Part shown: positions 24,768 to 33,483 of the stretch, in pieces
Layout of the letters: each line of letters opens with the position of its first letter
Numbering within the stretch: position 1 is the first letter of the stretch
NCBI GenBank assembly: GCA_021848765.1
Contig: JAJZTU010000003.1
Coordinates: forward strand, 1-43,622
From: Bacillota bacterium
Lineage (GTDB): Bacteria > Bacillota > GCA-003054495 > Carboxydocellales > JAJZTU01
Direction of reading: 5' to 3'
DNA length: 43,622 nucleotides
Program-made: the position numbers and the translations under genes
Notes under the pieces: model-generated
The model's database searches: none
What the model saw: only the letters and a program-made list of their open reading frames with translations
What the model was told of the DNA's origin: nothing

Positions 24768-25939
24768 TCTAACAACTCCCTCACAAAACGTGCTACTTCC
24801 TGGTTAAACCGGTCTGCCTGCTCGATGTGGGGACAATGACCACAACCTTCATAAGCTGTCAAACTGCCCTTTGGCAGCAACCCGGCTACTTTAACCCCCT
24901 GGCTTAACGGTGTAATCCGGTCCTCCGCCCCCCAGATCACTAAAGTCGGCAAGCTGATTTGCGCCAATTCCTTGCTGACGTCGATTTTCTGGCCTTCATC
25001 ACCAAGCTGGTTTTCAACAGCCGATTTGAGGGCTTCATATGCCCCCGGGCGCTGGCGATACCGGTAAAGTTCCTCGATGGTCCCCGGAAAAACAAATTTG
25101 GGGTCATGAAAGAGCAGTCCAAGCAGCTTGCTGATACCTTCCCTGCTAACAGAGTCAAGTACTGCCGGCCTCAGTTCGGGTGTGACCTCTTGACCCAGTC
25201 CGGCACAGTCTTCCAAAACCAGACCACTCACTTTTCCCGGAAAATGCCGGGCAAAAGCTACCGCAATCGCCCCGCCTAAAGAGTTGCCCACAATGACACA
25301 GCGGTCGATACCCAGATAATCCAGGAAATCCCCCAAAAACCCGGTGTAAAATTCCAGGGTATACCCGGTCGCCAGGCTGTCGCTTAGTCCCGCCCCCGGT
25401 AAATCCGGGGCCAGTACGCGAAAATAGTTTGCTAAATAGTGGAGATTAGGCTGCCAGGCCGAACCGGATGCTCCCAGACCATGCAGGAGAACAAGCGGAA
25501 AACCTTGACCTAAATCCAGGTAATGAGTCAGGCAATCGCCTACAGGGATAAACCGGCTTCCCGGCCAGCCGGTTTGCAGGGCCAGGTAGTCGAATAAATC
25601 TTCCAGGACGATTCTGCCTCCGGTTCCGGACCCGGAAATTTGGGTGAGGTCAATCCCCCGCTTTTTGGCCAAACTCCTGGCGGCAGGCGTGACTGCTTTA
25701 TTACCGGAAACCCCTGCGGATTGCTCCCGGGTTTCACTACTCCCCGGGGGTCCCTGACGCCCTAAACCCGGCGCTCCTGAGGTTTGGCTGCTTTCCGGGG
25801 CGGCGCCCAGTTTACCGTCCCATTTCTCGTCCACTGCAGTGATTACTGCAATGGGCGCACTCACCGGGGCTGCTTCCCCTTCCGGTACCAGAACCTTCCT
25901 GACAATTCCGGATACCGGAGCTTCAACCAGAGGTGTTGG
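24764..25939 (-). pseudogene. AcoC-like acetoin dehydrogenase E2 with alpha/beta-hydrolase domain, truncated at the N terminus
   Basis: The reading frame has three parts. The C-terminal half of a lipoyl domain runs KPTPLVEAPVSGIVRKVLVPEGE. A peripheral subunit-binding domain follows (VTPAARSLAKKRGIDLTQISGSGTGGRIVLEDL). Last is an alpha/beta hydrolase with nucleophile GNSLGGAIAV, aspartate WGAEDRI and histidine GCGHCPHIE. This layout is that of AcoC. In frame the sequence is open further upstream than the track start (GTG 25864), but homology stops at the lysine expected to carry lipoate, exactly where a LuxR fragment begins on the other strand. The first half of the lipoyl domain and the start codon are missing, so I call it truncated. 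The hydrolase part could still be expressed from an internal start. Confidence 0.8.
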
Positions 25940-25941
25940 TT

Positions 25942-26112
25942 TTAGTGCTAAAAGGCTGCACCAATCAAGAAATCGCCAATGACTTGTTCATCACTACCCA
26001 CACTGTAAAAACCCATTTGCAAAATATCTTTAAAAAAATGGGGGTCAGCAACAGAACCGGGCTTTGTCATAAGGTGGATTTGATAAAAAGACACAACCGG
26101 GAGCAGCTATGA
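25942..26112 (+). pseudogene. LuxR-type helix-turn-helix fragment
   Basis: Too short for the ORF track. The plus frame reads VLKGCTNQEIANDLFITTHTVKTHLQNIFKKMGVSNRTGL and stops at 26110, which is the C-terminal GerE/LuxR DNA-binding domain of about 55 residues. No N-terminal domain precedes it: its first recognisable residues coincide with the end of the AcoC-like fragment on the other strand. Two broken genes thus meet tail-less at one junction near 25940, indicating a deletion or rearrangement. Confidence 0.85.
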
Positions 26113-26163
26113 TACCACATGCCCACAAGAATGGTAAGCAGAGAAAGCAAGACAAGATAAAGC

Positions 26164-26190
26164 AAAAACGCCCGAAATTATCGGACGTTT
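26164..26190 (-). terminator. toxin-antitoxin operon terminator
   Basis: AAACGTCCGA and TCGGGCGTTT form a 10-bp stem with one G-U pair and a five-base loop, followed by TT on the minus strand, 13 bases after the toxin stop. Confidence 0.75.
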
Positions 26191-26203
26191 AATTAACCAT
26201 CAA

Positions 26204-26521
26204 CTATTTATCTGTTCTTTTCTGCGCAATGAGGTAAACCTCGTCATCTGCTCTTGCGGATATTACAACAACCTTCATTACATCATTTTCCCTTACCAGC
26301 TTGTATACCACTCTCAAGCCAAGTTTTTTTAGCTTTATTTTAAGATATCCAGCCAGTTTTGTGTTGTTTCTGTTGCCGAGAGGTTTACCGTATCCGCCTT
26401 CTGTCTGCGGCAAAGGGTTGCTTGATACCTTATCAATCGCTTTAAGCACCTGTAAACGCTGGCTGTAATCAAGCCGTTTTAAATCCTCCACTGCTTCTTT
26501 TAAATATTCCACCTGCCACAT
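26204..26521 (-). CDS. RelE/ParE-family toxin
   Basis: Type II toxin-antitoxin mRNA-interferase-like protein, 105 residues. It begins WQVEYLKEAVEDLKRLDYSQRLQVLKAIDKV. The central GYGKPLGNRNNTKLAGYLKIKLKKLGLRVVYKLV and the ending VVVISARADDEVYLIA are the RelE fold with the usual basic strand and arginine. It starts three bases after the antitoxin stop. This size and order (antitoxin first) is typical. It is intact. Confidence 0.9.
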   Translation of the reverse strand: MWQVEYLKEAVEDLKRLDYSQRLQVLKAIDKVSSNPLPQTEGGYGKPLGNRNNTKLAGYLKIKLKKLGLRVVYKLVRENDVMKVVVISARADDEVYLIAQKRTDK

Positions 26522-26524
26522 TTG

Positions 26525-26854
26525 TTATTCAAGCTCCACATCTGCATTATCAAAGTCTGCTTTGTTTATACCCAGCTCAGACAATAGTTTATCTTGCGGG
26601 ATGAAGTCCTCCGGTTTTGCGTTTTCCATACGTTTTTCGGCTTCCAGAAGCAAACGGTATTCCTCTATGATTTCAAGCATTTGTTCATACACCTCGGGCG
26701 TTAAGAGCACGCACGTTGGCGTGTTGTTTTTCAACACAACCTTAAACCCAGCTTCCTTAACTTCGTCGAATATTTTATTAGCCTCACCTTTGTTAAATCG
26801 GGATATTGGTACCAGAGAATTCATAATGCTACTTACAGAAATGTTTTCCAGCAT
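26525..26854 (-). CDS. Phd/YefM-family antitoxin
   Basis: Antitoxin of 109 residues. The N-terminal Phd/YefM dimerisation and DNA-binding part includes VPISRFNKGEANKIFDEVKEAGFKVVLKNNTPTCVLLTPEVYEQML. The acidic C terminus (PEDFIPQDKLLSELGI, then DFDNADVELE) should wrap the toxin. It pairs with the RelE-like toxin directly downstream and should repress the operon. Confidence 0.9.
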   Translation of the reverse strand: MLENISVSSIMNSLVPISRFNKGEANKIFDEVKEAGFKVVLKNNTPTCVLLTPEVYEQMLEIIEEYRLLLEAEKRMENAKPEDFIPQDKLLSELGINKADFDNADVELE

Positions 26855-27063
26855 ATTATCAGACCCTTTCTTTCACGATTAACTGTGCAAAACACTCGTC
26901 TGATAATATTATATGCCGCATCTATAAATTTATCAATATATTTATTAATGGTTTTATTTTTTCTATAATATAGCGGGCCATCGCCCTGAATCTCGATTGC
27001 TTCATTCACGATGTCATCTACTGCTGTCTCAAGACTGTGCGAAAATAATACCAAAGCCCTCAT
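26833..27063 (-). CDS. hypothetical ORF of 76 residues upstream of the antitoxin
   Basis: An AT-rich ORF starting MRALVLFSHSLETAVDDIVNEAIE and ending with a frame overlap into the antitoxin start. No ribosome binding site of note beyond AAGG. It resembles no family I know and could be a gene remnant or non-coding. The wider 26855-27279 stretch otherwise contains only the fdhA terminator. Confidence 0.2.
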   Translation of the reverse strand: MRALVLFSHSLETAVDDIVNEAIEIQGDGPLYYRKNKTINKYIDKFIDAAYNIIRRVFCTVNRERKGLIICWKTFL

Positions 27064-27195
27064 ACCTTTGCTTTGAAGCAGTCACATCGGCATATAGGGC
27101 AATAACCACCTCCCTACCCCAGTTGTAGATTCTTAAGAAAAGCCAGAAACTTTCCCCGGAATAACCGTGACATAACTTTGACCGGAAAACAGAAA

Positions 27196-27219
27196 GAGGT
27201 AGTCAGAATGAACTACCTC
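27196..27219 (-). terminator. formate dehydrogenase operon terminator
   Basis: On the minus strand GAGGTAGT, an eight-base loop and ACTACCTC, then TTTCTGTTTT, about 60 bases after the fdhA stop. Confidence 0.8.
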
Positions 27220-27279
27220 CTTCTATTTGTCAACAGCCCCCTTTATAACAGATATATTTTCCGGTACCCTAAACCTTGG

Positions 27280-30012
27280 CTAAACCTTGCTTACCCGCAC
27301 GGCACAGGCCTTCAATTCCGGGATTTTACAAATGGGATCAACGGCTGCGTTTGTCAATAAGTTAGTAGCCGTCTCCTTAAAATGAAAGGTCATAAACAGC
27401 ACTCCCGGGGGTACATGGTCGGTAACCTGGACCTTGGTCTTGACTTTACCCCGGCGGGATTCCACCTGCACGGTATCCCCGTCACAAATGCCGTAATGGC
27501 TGGCATCATCAGGGTTTAACATGGCCAGTTCGTGGTCATGAATTGCCTCCAAGCGCTTGGAACGCCGGCTCATGGTGCCGGTATGGAAATGGTAGAGCAT
27601 CCGCCCGGTAGTCAGCAACAGCGGGTACTCCCGGTCAGGCTCTTCTGCCGGAGGCAGGTGTTCAACCCTGTGGAAACGGCCCTTGCCCCGGGTAAATTTC
27701 TCAGCATGCAGCCAGGGTGTCCCCGGGTGGTCCGGTGTGGGGCAGGGCCACTGGATACCGGTCTCCTCCAGGCGGGCATAACTGATTCCGCCGTAGAGCG
27801 GGGTTACCCGGGCGATTTCTTCCATAATCTCCTCAGGTCCCCGCGGGTAGTGCCAGGGCCGGCCCAGATGATTGGCCAGTTCTACAAGTATCAGCCAGTC
27901 CGGTTTCGCCTCCCCCGGCGGCTCCAGGGCTTTACGCACTCTTTGAATCCGGCGTTCGGTATTGGTAAACGTACCCTCCTTTTCAGCAAAGCTGGCCGCC
28001 GGAAGCACCACATCCGCCAGTTCTGCAGTTTCCGTGAGGAAAATATCCTGGACCACCAGAAAGTCCAGCTTCTTCAAGGCCTCAATGACATGATTGGCAT
28101 CCGGGTCAGACAGCACGGGGTTTTCACCCATGATGTACATGGCCTTGATTTCACCCCGGTCAGCAGCCTTCATCATCTCGGTAACGGTGAGACCAGGCTC
28201 AACAGGCAGGCCGGCTGGCCCTTGCCCATTAGGCTGACCCGGAGCCCCTGCTTCAGGGCTAACCCCCCAGGCCTTTTCCAGGTCCTGCCTGGCTGCGGAA
28301 TCGTCCACAAACCTGTACGAGGGGTAGTAATTGGGCAGAGCCCCCATGTCGCAGGAGCCCTGCACATTGTTTTGGCCCCTTAGTGGCGCTACGCCGGCGC
28401 CTTCCCTGCCAACCTGCCCGGTAACCATCGCCAGATTGGCTATGGCAAACACGTTATTGGTTCCCGAGGTGTGCTGGGTAATGCCCATGGCATATACCGT
28501 GGTGGCTTTTTCCGCCTGGGCATAGAGGTGGGCCGCTTCCTCAATTAACTCCGGCTTGATTCCACAGATATTGGCCACATATTCCGGGGTATACTGCTCC
28601 AAGCCTTGCCGCCATTCTTCAAAACCTTCGCTGCGTTCAGCCACAAACTGCTTGTCCCAAAGGTCGTCCCTCATAATCACATGGGCCAGCCCGTTCAAAA
28701 GGGCCACATTGGTCCCCGGCCTGATGCGCAGCCAGAGATCCGCATAACGGACCAGTTCAATTTTCCGGGGGTCCACCACGATGAGCCTGGACCCGTCTTT
28801 TACCGCCTGCTTGATGCGGTATCCGGTTACGGGGTGGGCTTCGGTGGTGTTAGCCCCTACCAGCAGGATTACATTGGTCTGCAGCAGTTGATTTATAGAA
28901 TTGGTCATAGCCCCACTGCCAAATGCTGTGGCCAGACCGGCCACGGTGGAACTGTGTCAGAGCCGGGCACAGTGGTCCACATTATTGGTATGGATCAGTG
29001 TACGCATGAACTTCTGGAAAAGATAGTTTTCCTCATTGGTACATTTAGCTGAACTAAGCCCGGCCAGAGCCTGGCCCCCGTACTGGTCCCTGATGGAGCT
29101 TAAGCGCCGGGCAATATGGTTGTAGGCATCTTCCCAGGAAACCGGCTCCAGTTTGCCGTTTTTACGCAGCAAAGGCCTGGTCAGGCGGTCAGGAGAATGG
29201 ACATATTCCCAACCGAACTGGCCTTTGACACAGAGATGGCCCAGGTTGGAGCCCGACTTATCCTTGGCCACCCCGATAATGCGCCCGTCCTTCACTTTAA
29301 GTTTAAGCTGGCAGCCCACCCCACAGTAGGGGCAGGTAGTTTTGACTTTCTGCATTTCCCACGGCCGCCCTGCCCACATTACGGATTTTTCCACCAGGGC
29401 TGCCACCGGGCAAACCTGGACACACATCCCGCAAAAAGTACAGGCAGTCTCCTGGTTAGGGTCATCAAAGGCAGAGGTTACCTTGGAATCAAAGCCTTTT
29501 TCCATGAAGTCATAGACATAGGCACCGTTGATTTCCGCACAGACCCGGACACATTTGCCGCACATGATGCATTTGCTGTAATCCCTGAAGAAAAAAGGGT
29601 TTGAGATATCCACCGGATATTTCTTTTGCTCTCCCCGGTAGGGAGTATCCTCCACCTTGTAGCGGTAACAGTAATCCTGAAGCCGGCAGTCCCCGTTGCG
29701 CTCACAGGTCAGGCAGCGCAGGTCATGGCTGGCCAAATAAAGGCGCAGGATGTCCTTCCTGGCCTCCACCACCCGGTCGGATTCAGTCTGGATTTCCATT
29801 CCTTCCGTGACCGGGGTAGTACAGGCAGCCAGGAGCTTTCTGGCCCCTTTGACCTCGACTACACACATCCGGCAGCATCCGGGTATGGATAATCCCTCCT
29901 CATAACACATGGTGGGGATATGAATATTATTGGCTTCTGCAGCCTTTAAAATGGTGCTGCCTTTAAGCGCCTGATACTGGTTTCCGTTGATGGTTACGGT
30001 TATGCGCTCCAC
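27280..30012 (-). CDS. fdhA: selenocysteine-containing NAD-linked formate dehydrogenase, catalytic subunit
   Basis: The track splits this gene at 28957, but the stop is an in-frame TGA inside [27 protein letters not shown], the exact site of the Mo/W-binding selenocysteine in formate dehydrogenases. I read it as one selenoprotein of 910 residues with Sec at 352. Domain order is a NuoG-like 2Fe-2S domain (CYEEGLSIPGCCRMC), a His-Cys 4Fe-4S site (HDLRCLTCERNGDC), two 4Fe-4S motifs (CIMCGKCVRVC, CTFCGMCVQVCPV), the CPYCGVGC cluster and the molybdopterin domains. GTG 30012 is preferred over 30021 because GGAGGTGA fits its spacing. It oxidises formate (or reduces CO2) with the NuoEF-like partners upstream. 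Confidence 0.94.
28928..28944 (-). promoter_or_regulatory. bacterial SECIS element of fdhA
   Basis: Downstream of the TGA at 28957-28959, on the minus strand, GTGGCC-GGTCT-GGCCAC is a 6-bp perfect stem with loop GGTCT. It lies 12 bases after the TGA. The Escherichia coli fdhF SECIS apical loop is also AGGUCU(G) at this distance, so this should recruit SelB. Confidence 0.9.
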
Positions 30013-30036
30013 TTGTCTCACCTCCTCTTTAAGGGT

Positions 30037-31821
30037 TTATCCGTGAACAATTGCCTCAAAGGGGCATTTTTTGACACATTCACCACATTTGGCGCATTTC
30101 GCCGGATCAATGACATGGGGCGCCTTCTTCTCCCCGGTTATTGCGCCCACCGGGCATTCCTGCTTACATAACCCGCAGGCCTTGCACTTTTCCGGAATTA
30201 CCCTGTAGTGTTTCAGAGCCTTGCAGACCCCTGCCGGGCAGACTTTTTGCTCAATATGCAGCTCATATTCGGAACGGAAATAACGCAGGGTACTTAAAAT
30301 TGGGTTAGGGGCAGACTGGCCCAAACCGCAAAGGGAGGAATCGATAATATTCCGCCCCAGCCTTTCCAGGGTTTCCAGGTCACGCTTTTCCCCTTTGCCT
30401 TCCACGATACGCTCCAGGATTTCCAGCAGGCGCTTGGTACCTTCCCTGCAGGGGGTACACTTTCCGCAAGACTCAGTCCTGGTAAAAGTCAGGAAGAACC
30501 GGGCCACATCGACCATACAGGTCTCCTCATCCATTACTACCAGGCCCCCTGAGCCCATCATGGCCCCCAGGGAAATCAGGGAATCATAGTCAATGGCCAC
30601 ATCCAGGTGTTCTGCCGGTATACAACCTCCCGAGGGCCCCCCGATTTGCACTGCTTTGAATTTCTTGCCATCCTTGATTCCACCGCCGATATCATAAATA
30701 ATTTCCCGGAGGGTAATTCCCATCGGCACTTCCGCCAAACCAGTGTTGTTGATTTTCCCGGTGAGGGCAAAGATTTTGGTGCCTTTGCTCTGCTGGGTCC
30801 CGATTTTGGCATATTCCCCTGCTCCCATGCCCAGGATAACCGGGATATTGGCCAGTGTCTCTACGTTATTCACATTGGTGGGCATGTCCCAAACGCCCTT
30901 GATAGCTGGAAAAGGCGGCCTGGGTCTGGGCATCCCCCTGTTGCCCTGTATGGATTCAATCAGGGCTGTCTCCTCCCCACAGACAAAAGCCCCGGCCCCT
31001 TGTTTGACCCGGATCCGGAAACCGAAGCCGGAACCCAGGATTTTATCGCCGATAAAGCCTTTCTCCTCCGCCTGCCGGATGGCTGCCAGGAGCCGGCGTA
31101 CAGCCAGCGGATACTCAGCCCGGATATAAATATAACCCTCCTGGGCGCCGATGGCGAATCCGGCAATCAACATCCCTTCCAGCACCGCATGGGGGTCACC
31201 CTCCATGATGCTCCGGTCCATAAATGCCCCGGGGTCTCCTTCATCAGCATTGCAGACCACGTATTTATGTTTACCTGCGGCATTCCTGGCAGTCTCCCAC
31301 TTGATTCCGGCAGGGAACCCACCTCCGCCTCTACCCCGCAGCCCGGACTTCTTGATCATTTCAATAATCTGCAGGGGATCTGCTGCCAGAGCTTTTTCCA
31401 GGGCCTTGTAACCCCCCCTCGCAATGTATTCGTCAATATTTTCCGGGTCGATCAGACCGCAATTATGTAAAACCAGGCGTTTCTGCTTCTGAAAAAAAAC
31501 CACCTCATCCCTGGTCCGGGCCGTAATCCCGGTATCAGGATTGGTATAAAGCAGCTCTTCCACCGGCCGGCCTGCTTTCAGGTGGTCCTGCACAATGGCC
31601 GGAACCTGGTCCGGGTCCACCCGGCAGTAAAAAGTACTGTCCTTCTCCACGATGATGATTGGGCCCTGTTCACAAAAGCCCTGGCAGCCGGTAAAGATTA
31701 TTTGGTACTCTTGATCGAGGTTGGCCTGCTGCAGTTCCTTTTCGAGCCGGTCCATAACCGGCCGGGAATGGGAGGAGATGCACCCTGTCCCACCGCAGAT
31801 AAGAATCCGGTTGGGCATCAT
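30037..31821 (-). CDS. NuoF/HydB-like NADH-binding flavoprotein subunit
   Basis: Diaphorase subunit of 594 residues. In order it has an N-terminal thioredoxin-like 2Fe-2S domain (ILICGGTGCISSHS, then FTGCQGFCEQGP), NADH/FMN motifs (GLRGRGGGGFPAGIKWE, then NADEGDPGAFMDR), a 4Fe-4S site (ESCGKCTPCREGTKRLLEIL) and a C-terminal pair of 4Fe-4S motifs (CKACGLCKQECPVGAITG, CAKCGECVKKCPFEAI). This is the HydB/HndC form found in soluble, often electron-bifurcating complexes. It overlaps the NuoE-like stop by 4 bp and sits 24 bp before fdhA, so it passes electrons between FdhA and NAD. Confidence 0.96.
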   Translation of the reverse strand: MMPNRILICGGTGCISSHSRPVMDRLEKELQQANLDQEYQIIFTGCQGFCEQGPIIIVEKDSTFYCRVDPDQVPAIVQDHLKAGRPVEELLYTNPDTGITARTRDEVVFFQKQKRLVLHNCGLIDPENIDEYIARGGYKALEKALAADPLQIIEMIKKSGLRGRGGGGFPAGIKWETARNAAGKHKYVVCNADEGDPGAFMDRSIMEGDPHAVLEGMLIAGFAIGAQEGYIYIRAEYPLAVRRLLAAIRQAEEKGFIGDKILGSGFGFRIRVKQGAGAFVCGEETALIESIQGNRGMPRPRPPFPAIKGVWDMPTNVNNVETLANIPVILGMGAGEYAKIGTQQSKGTKIFALTGKINNTGLAEVPMGITLREIIYDIGGGIKDGKKFKAVQIGGPSGGCIPAEHLDVAIDYDSLISLGAMMGSGGLVVMDEETCMVDVARFFLTFTRTESCGKCTPCREGTKRLLEILERIVEGKGEKRDLETLERLGRNIIDSSLCGLGQSAPNPILSTLRYFRSEYELHIEQKVCPAGVCKALKHYRVIPEKCKACGLCKQECPVGAITGEKKAPHVIDPAKCAKCGECVKKCPFEAIVHG

Positions 31822-32327
31822 TGTTTCCCTCCCCGCTCCTGATATTGTTCCAGGATGCCCGGGATTTTGTCCGGGGTCAGCCGGCCATGGGTATCGTCAT
31901 TGACTGTGATTACCGGCGCCAGGCCGCAGGCACCGATGCAGGCCACAGATTCCAGGGTGAAGTTGAGGTCCGGGGTAGTTTCCCCGGAGCCTACTCCCAG
32001 TTCCTTTTCAAAGCGGGCCATGATCTCCGTTCCGCCCCGGACATGGCAGGCAGTGCCCTGACAGACCCGAATGATGTTTTTGCCTCTGGGCTTCAGATGA
32101 AATTGAGAATAGAAAGTGGCTACTCCGTAAACTTTAGCTAGTGAGGTATGCATTCCCCCGGCAATCTGTTCCAGGACCTCTCTGGGTAAATACCCTTTAA
32201 GGTCTTGGGCTTCCTGCAGGAGCGGTACCAACCCACCCTCATAACCCCGGTACTTATCAATCAGGGCTGCCACCTTCGGGTCCACTGTCTGCTGATCCTT
32301 TTTCCGGTCCTGACAGACGATACTCAT
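31818..32327 (-). CDS. NuoE/HydC-like 2Fe-2S thioredoxin-fold subunit
   Basis: Protein of 169 residues with the four cluster cysteines in RVCQGTACHVRGG and VACIGACGLAPV, typical of the 24-kDa NuoE family. The ATG at 32327 has AAAGGAGG at good distance. The longer track start has none and lies inside focA. It overlaps the focA end by about 70 bp and the NuoF-like start by 4 bp. It forms with NuoF and FdhA the soluble formate dehydrogenase complex. Confidence 0.95.
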   Translation of the reverse strand: MSIVCQDRKKDQQTVDPKVAALIDKYRGYEGGLVPLLQEAQDLKGYLPREVLEQIAGGMHTSLAKVYGVATFYSQFHLKPRGKNIIRVCQGTACHVRGGTEIMARFEKELGVGSGETTPDLNFTLESVACIGACGLAPVITVNDDTHGRLTPDKIPGILEQYQERGGKQ

Positions 32328-33261
32328 ACTTGATTTCCTCCTTTTTGGCAGGCTTCGGCCATAGGCCGAGAACAGGACCCGGTATCCTCTGGCTTTCTCC
32401 GGACTCAGATTTATACCGGTGCAGGTAAACAAACCAGTAGGCCAGTCCGACAAATACCGAGCCCCCAATAATATTTCCAATAGTTACAGGAATCAGGTTA
32501 TTGACCAGGAAGTTGCCCAGGGTCAGCGGGGCCAGGTCAACTCCGGGAAATGCCTTAGCAAAAGCAGCCAGGGCCTCAGGTTGAGTTTTCAAAAGCAAAG
32601 CAAAGGGGACAAAATACATGTTGGCAATACTGTGCTCAAAACCTGAGGCCACAAAGGCTGTTACCGGAAAGATAATAGCCAGCACTTTGTCCGTAACCGT
32701 ACGGCCGCTATAGCTGAGCCAGACCGCCAGGACCACCAGGCTGTTGGCCAGGATACCCCTAATCAGGGCAGTCATAAAGTCATACTTAACCTTGCCCAGG
32801 CCGATATTCAGCGACTGCGCGGCAAAGGCAAATTTCCCCAGATGCCACTGCTGACCGTAATAAACCAGGAAGACTACCCCGAGTGCACCGATTAAATTGC
32901 CAATGTAGACCAGGCCCCAGTTGCGCAAAAGTTTGCGCTGGGTGATTTTCCCGGTCATATAGGCAATTACCAGCAGGGTATTGCCGGTAAATAGCTCTGC
33001 CCCGGCAATTACTACCAGAATCAGGCCCAGGGAAAAGGCTATTCCCCCCAGAAGCTTGGCTATGCTGGAACCAACCCGGGCATCAAAAGTAACCATGGTG
33101 TAGAACTCCCCGGCAAAGGCAATAAAGACACCGGCCAGGATTCCCAGCATCACCGTAGTTCTGAGATTATAGTTAGCCTTTTTAACCCCGATACTCTCCG
33201 CCTTGGCGGTTACCGCTTTGGGTGACAGGAGATCAATATTGATCTTAGTGTTTTGGTCCAC
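32257..33261 (-). CDS. formate/nitrite transporter (FocA/NirC family)
   Basis: Pentameric channel family, about 334 residues. Six hydrophobic helices include AGVFIAFAGEFYTMVTF, LGGIAFSLGLILVVIAGAELFTGNTLLV with the family signature GAELFTGN, NLIGALGVVFLVYYG, ILANSLVVLAVWLSY, ASGFEHSIANMYFVPFALLL and LVNNLIPVTIGNIIGGSVFVGLAYW. GTG 33261 has AAGAGGTGA upstream, and the track's earlier start is not supported. A hydrophilic tail of about 45 residues extends past the last helix and overlaps the next gene. Being first in the formate dehydrogenase operon, it most likely moves formate. Confidence 0.93.
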   Translation of the reverse strand: MDQNTKINIDLLSPKAVTAKAESIGVKKANYNLRTTVMLGILAGVFIAFAGEFYTMVTFDARVGSSIAKLLGGIAFSLGLILVVIAGAELFTGNTLLVIAYMTGKITQRKLLRNWGLVYIGNLIGALGVVFLVYYGQQWHLGKFAFAAQSLNIGLGKVKYDFMTALIRGILANSLVVLAVWLSYSGRTVTDKVLAIIFPVTAFVASGFEHSIANMYFVPFALLLKTQPEALAAFAKAFPGVDLAPLTLGNFLVNNLIPVTIGNIIGGSVFVGLAYWFVYLHRYKSESGESQRIPGPVLGLWPKPAKKEEIKYEYRLSGPEKGSADSGPEGGSPD

Positions 33262-33423
33262 AGGCTTCACCTCTTGCTCAGATTGGACTCTAGTAGTTTT
33301 CCCGCAGTGGGGCAGGCTATTCGGATAAAGAAAACTTGGCTTGCGCCAAGCGCCAGCGCAGGCGGAAGCCTTAGTTGCACTTATACTTGTTTCCATTAAA
33401 GGTTTTATAAGTTCCTACAAGTA

Positions 33424-33457
33424 TAAAAAAAACCTCCGTGCACATACACAGAGGTTT
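33424..33457 (-). terminator. yvcK intrinsic terminator
   Basis: AAACCTCTGTG and CACGGAGGTTT pair with one wobble around a short loop and are followed by T residues on the minus strand, about 30 bases past the yvcK stop. It insulates rapZ-yvcK from the formate operon. Confidence 0.85.
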
Positions 33458-33483
33458 ATCTCGTCTTGTGGTTTGCTAGCAAA

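Noticed and set aside
28944-28960. fdhA as two genes or a frameshifted pseudogene
   Set aside because: The interruption is a single in-frame TGA at the known selenocysteine position with a SECIS hairpin right after it, and the frame continues unchanged.
32328-32480. Longer start for the NuoE-like protein
   Set aside because: It lies inside focA and lacks a ribosome binding site; ATG 32327 has a strong one.
33310-33370. Sigma-54 promoter upstream of the formate operon
   Set aside because: A GG...GC pair is present but the spacing is 10 bases instead of the required 12.
33262-33396. Longer start for the formate transporter (ATG 33396)
   Set aside because: No ribosome binding site there; the extra residues are not family-like, while GTG 33261 has a good site.
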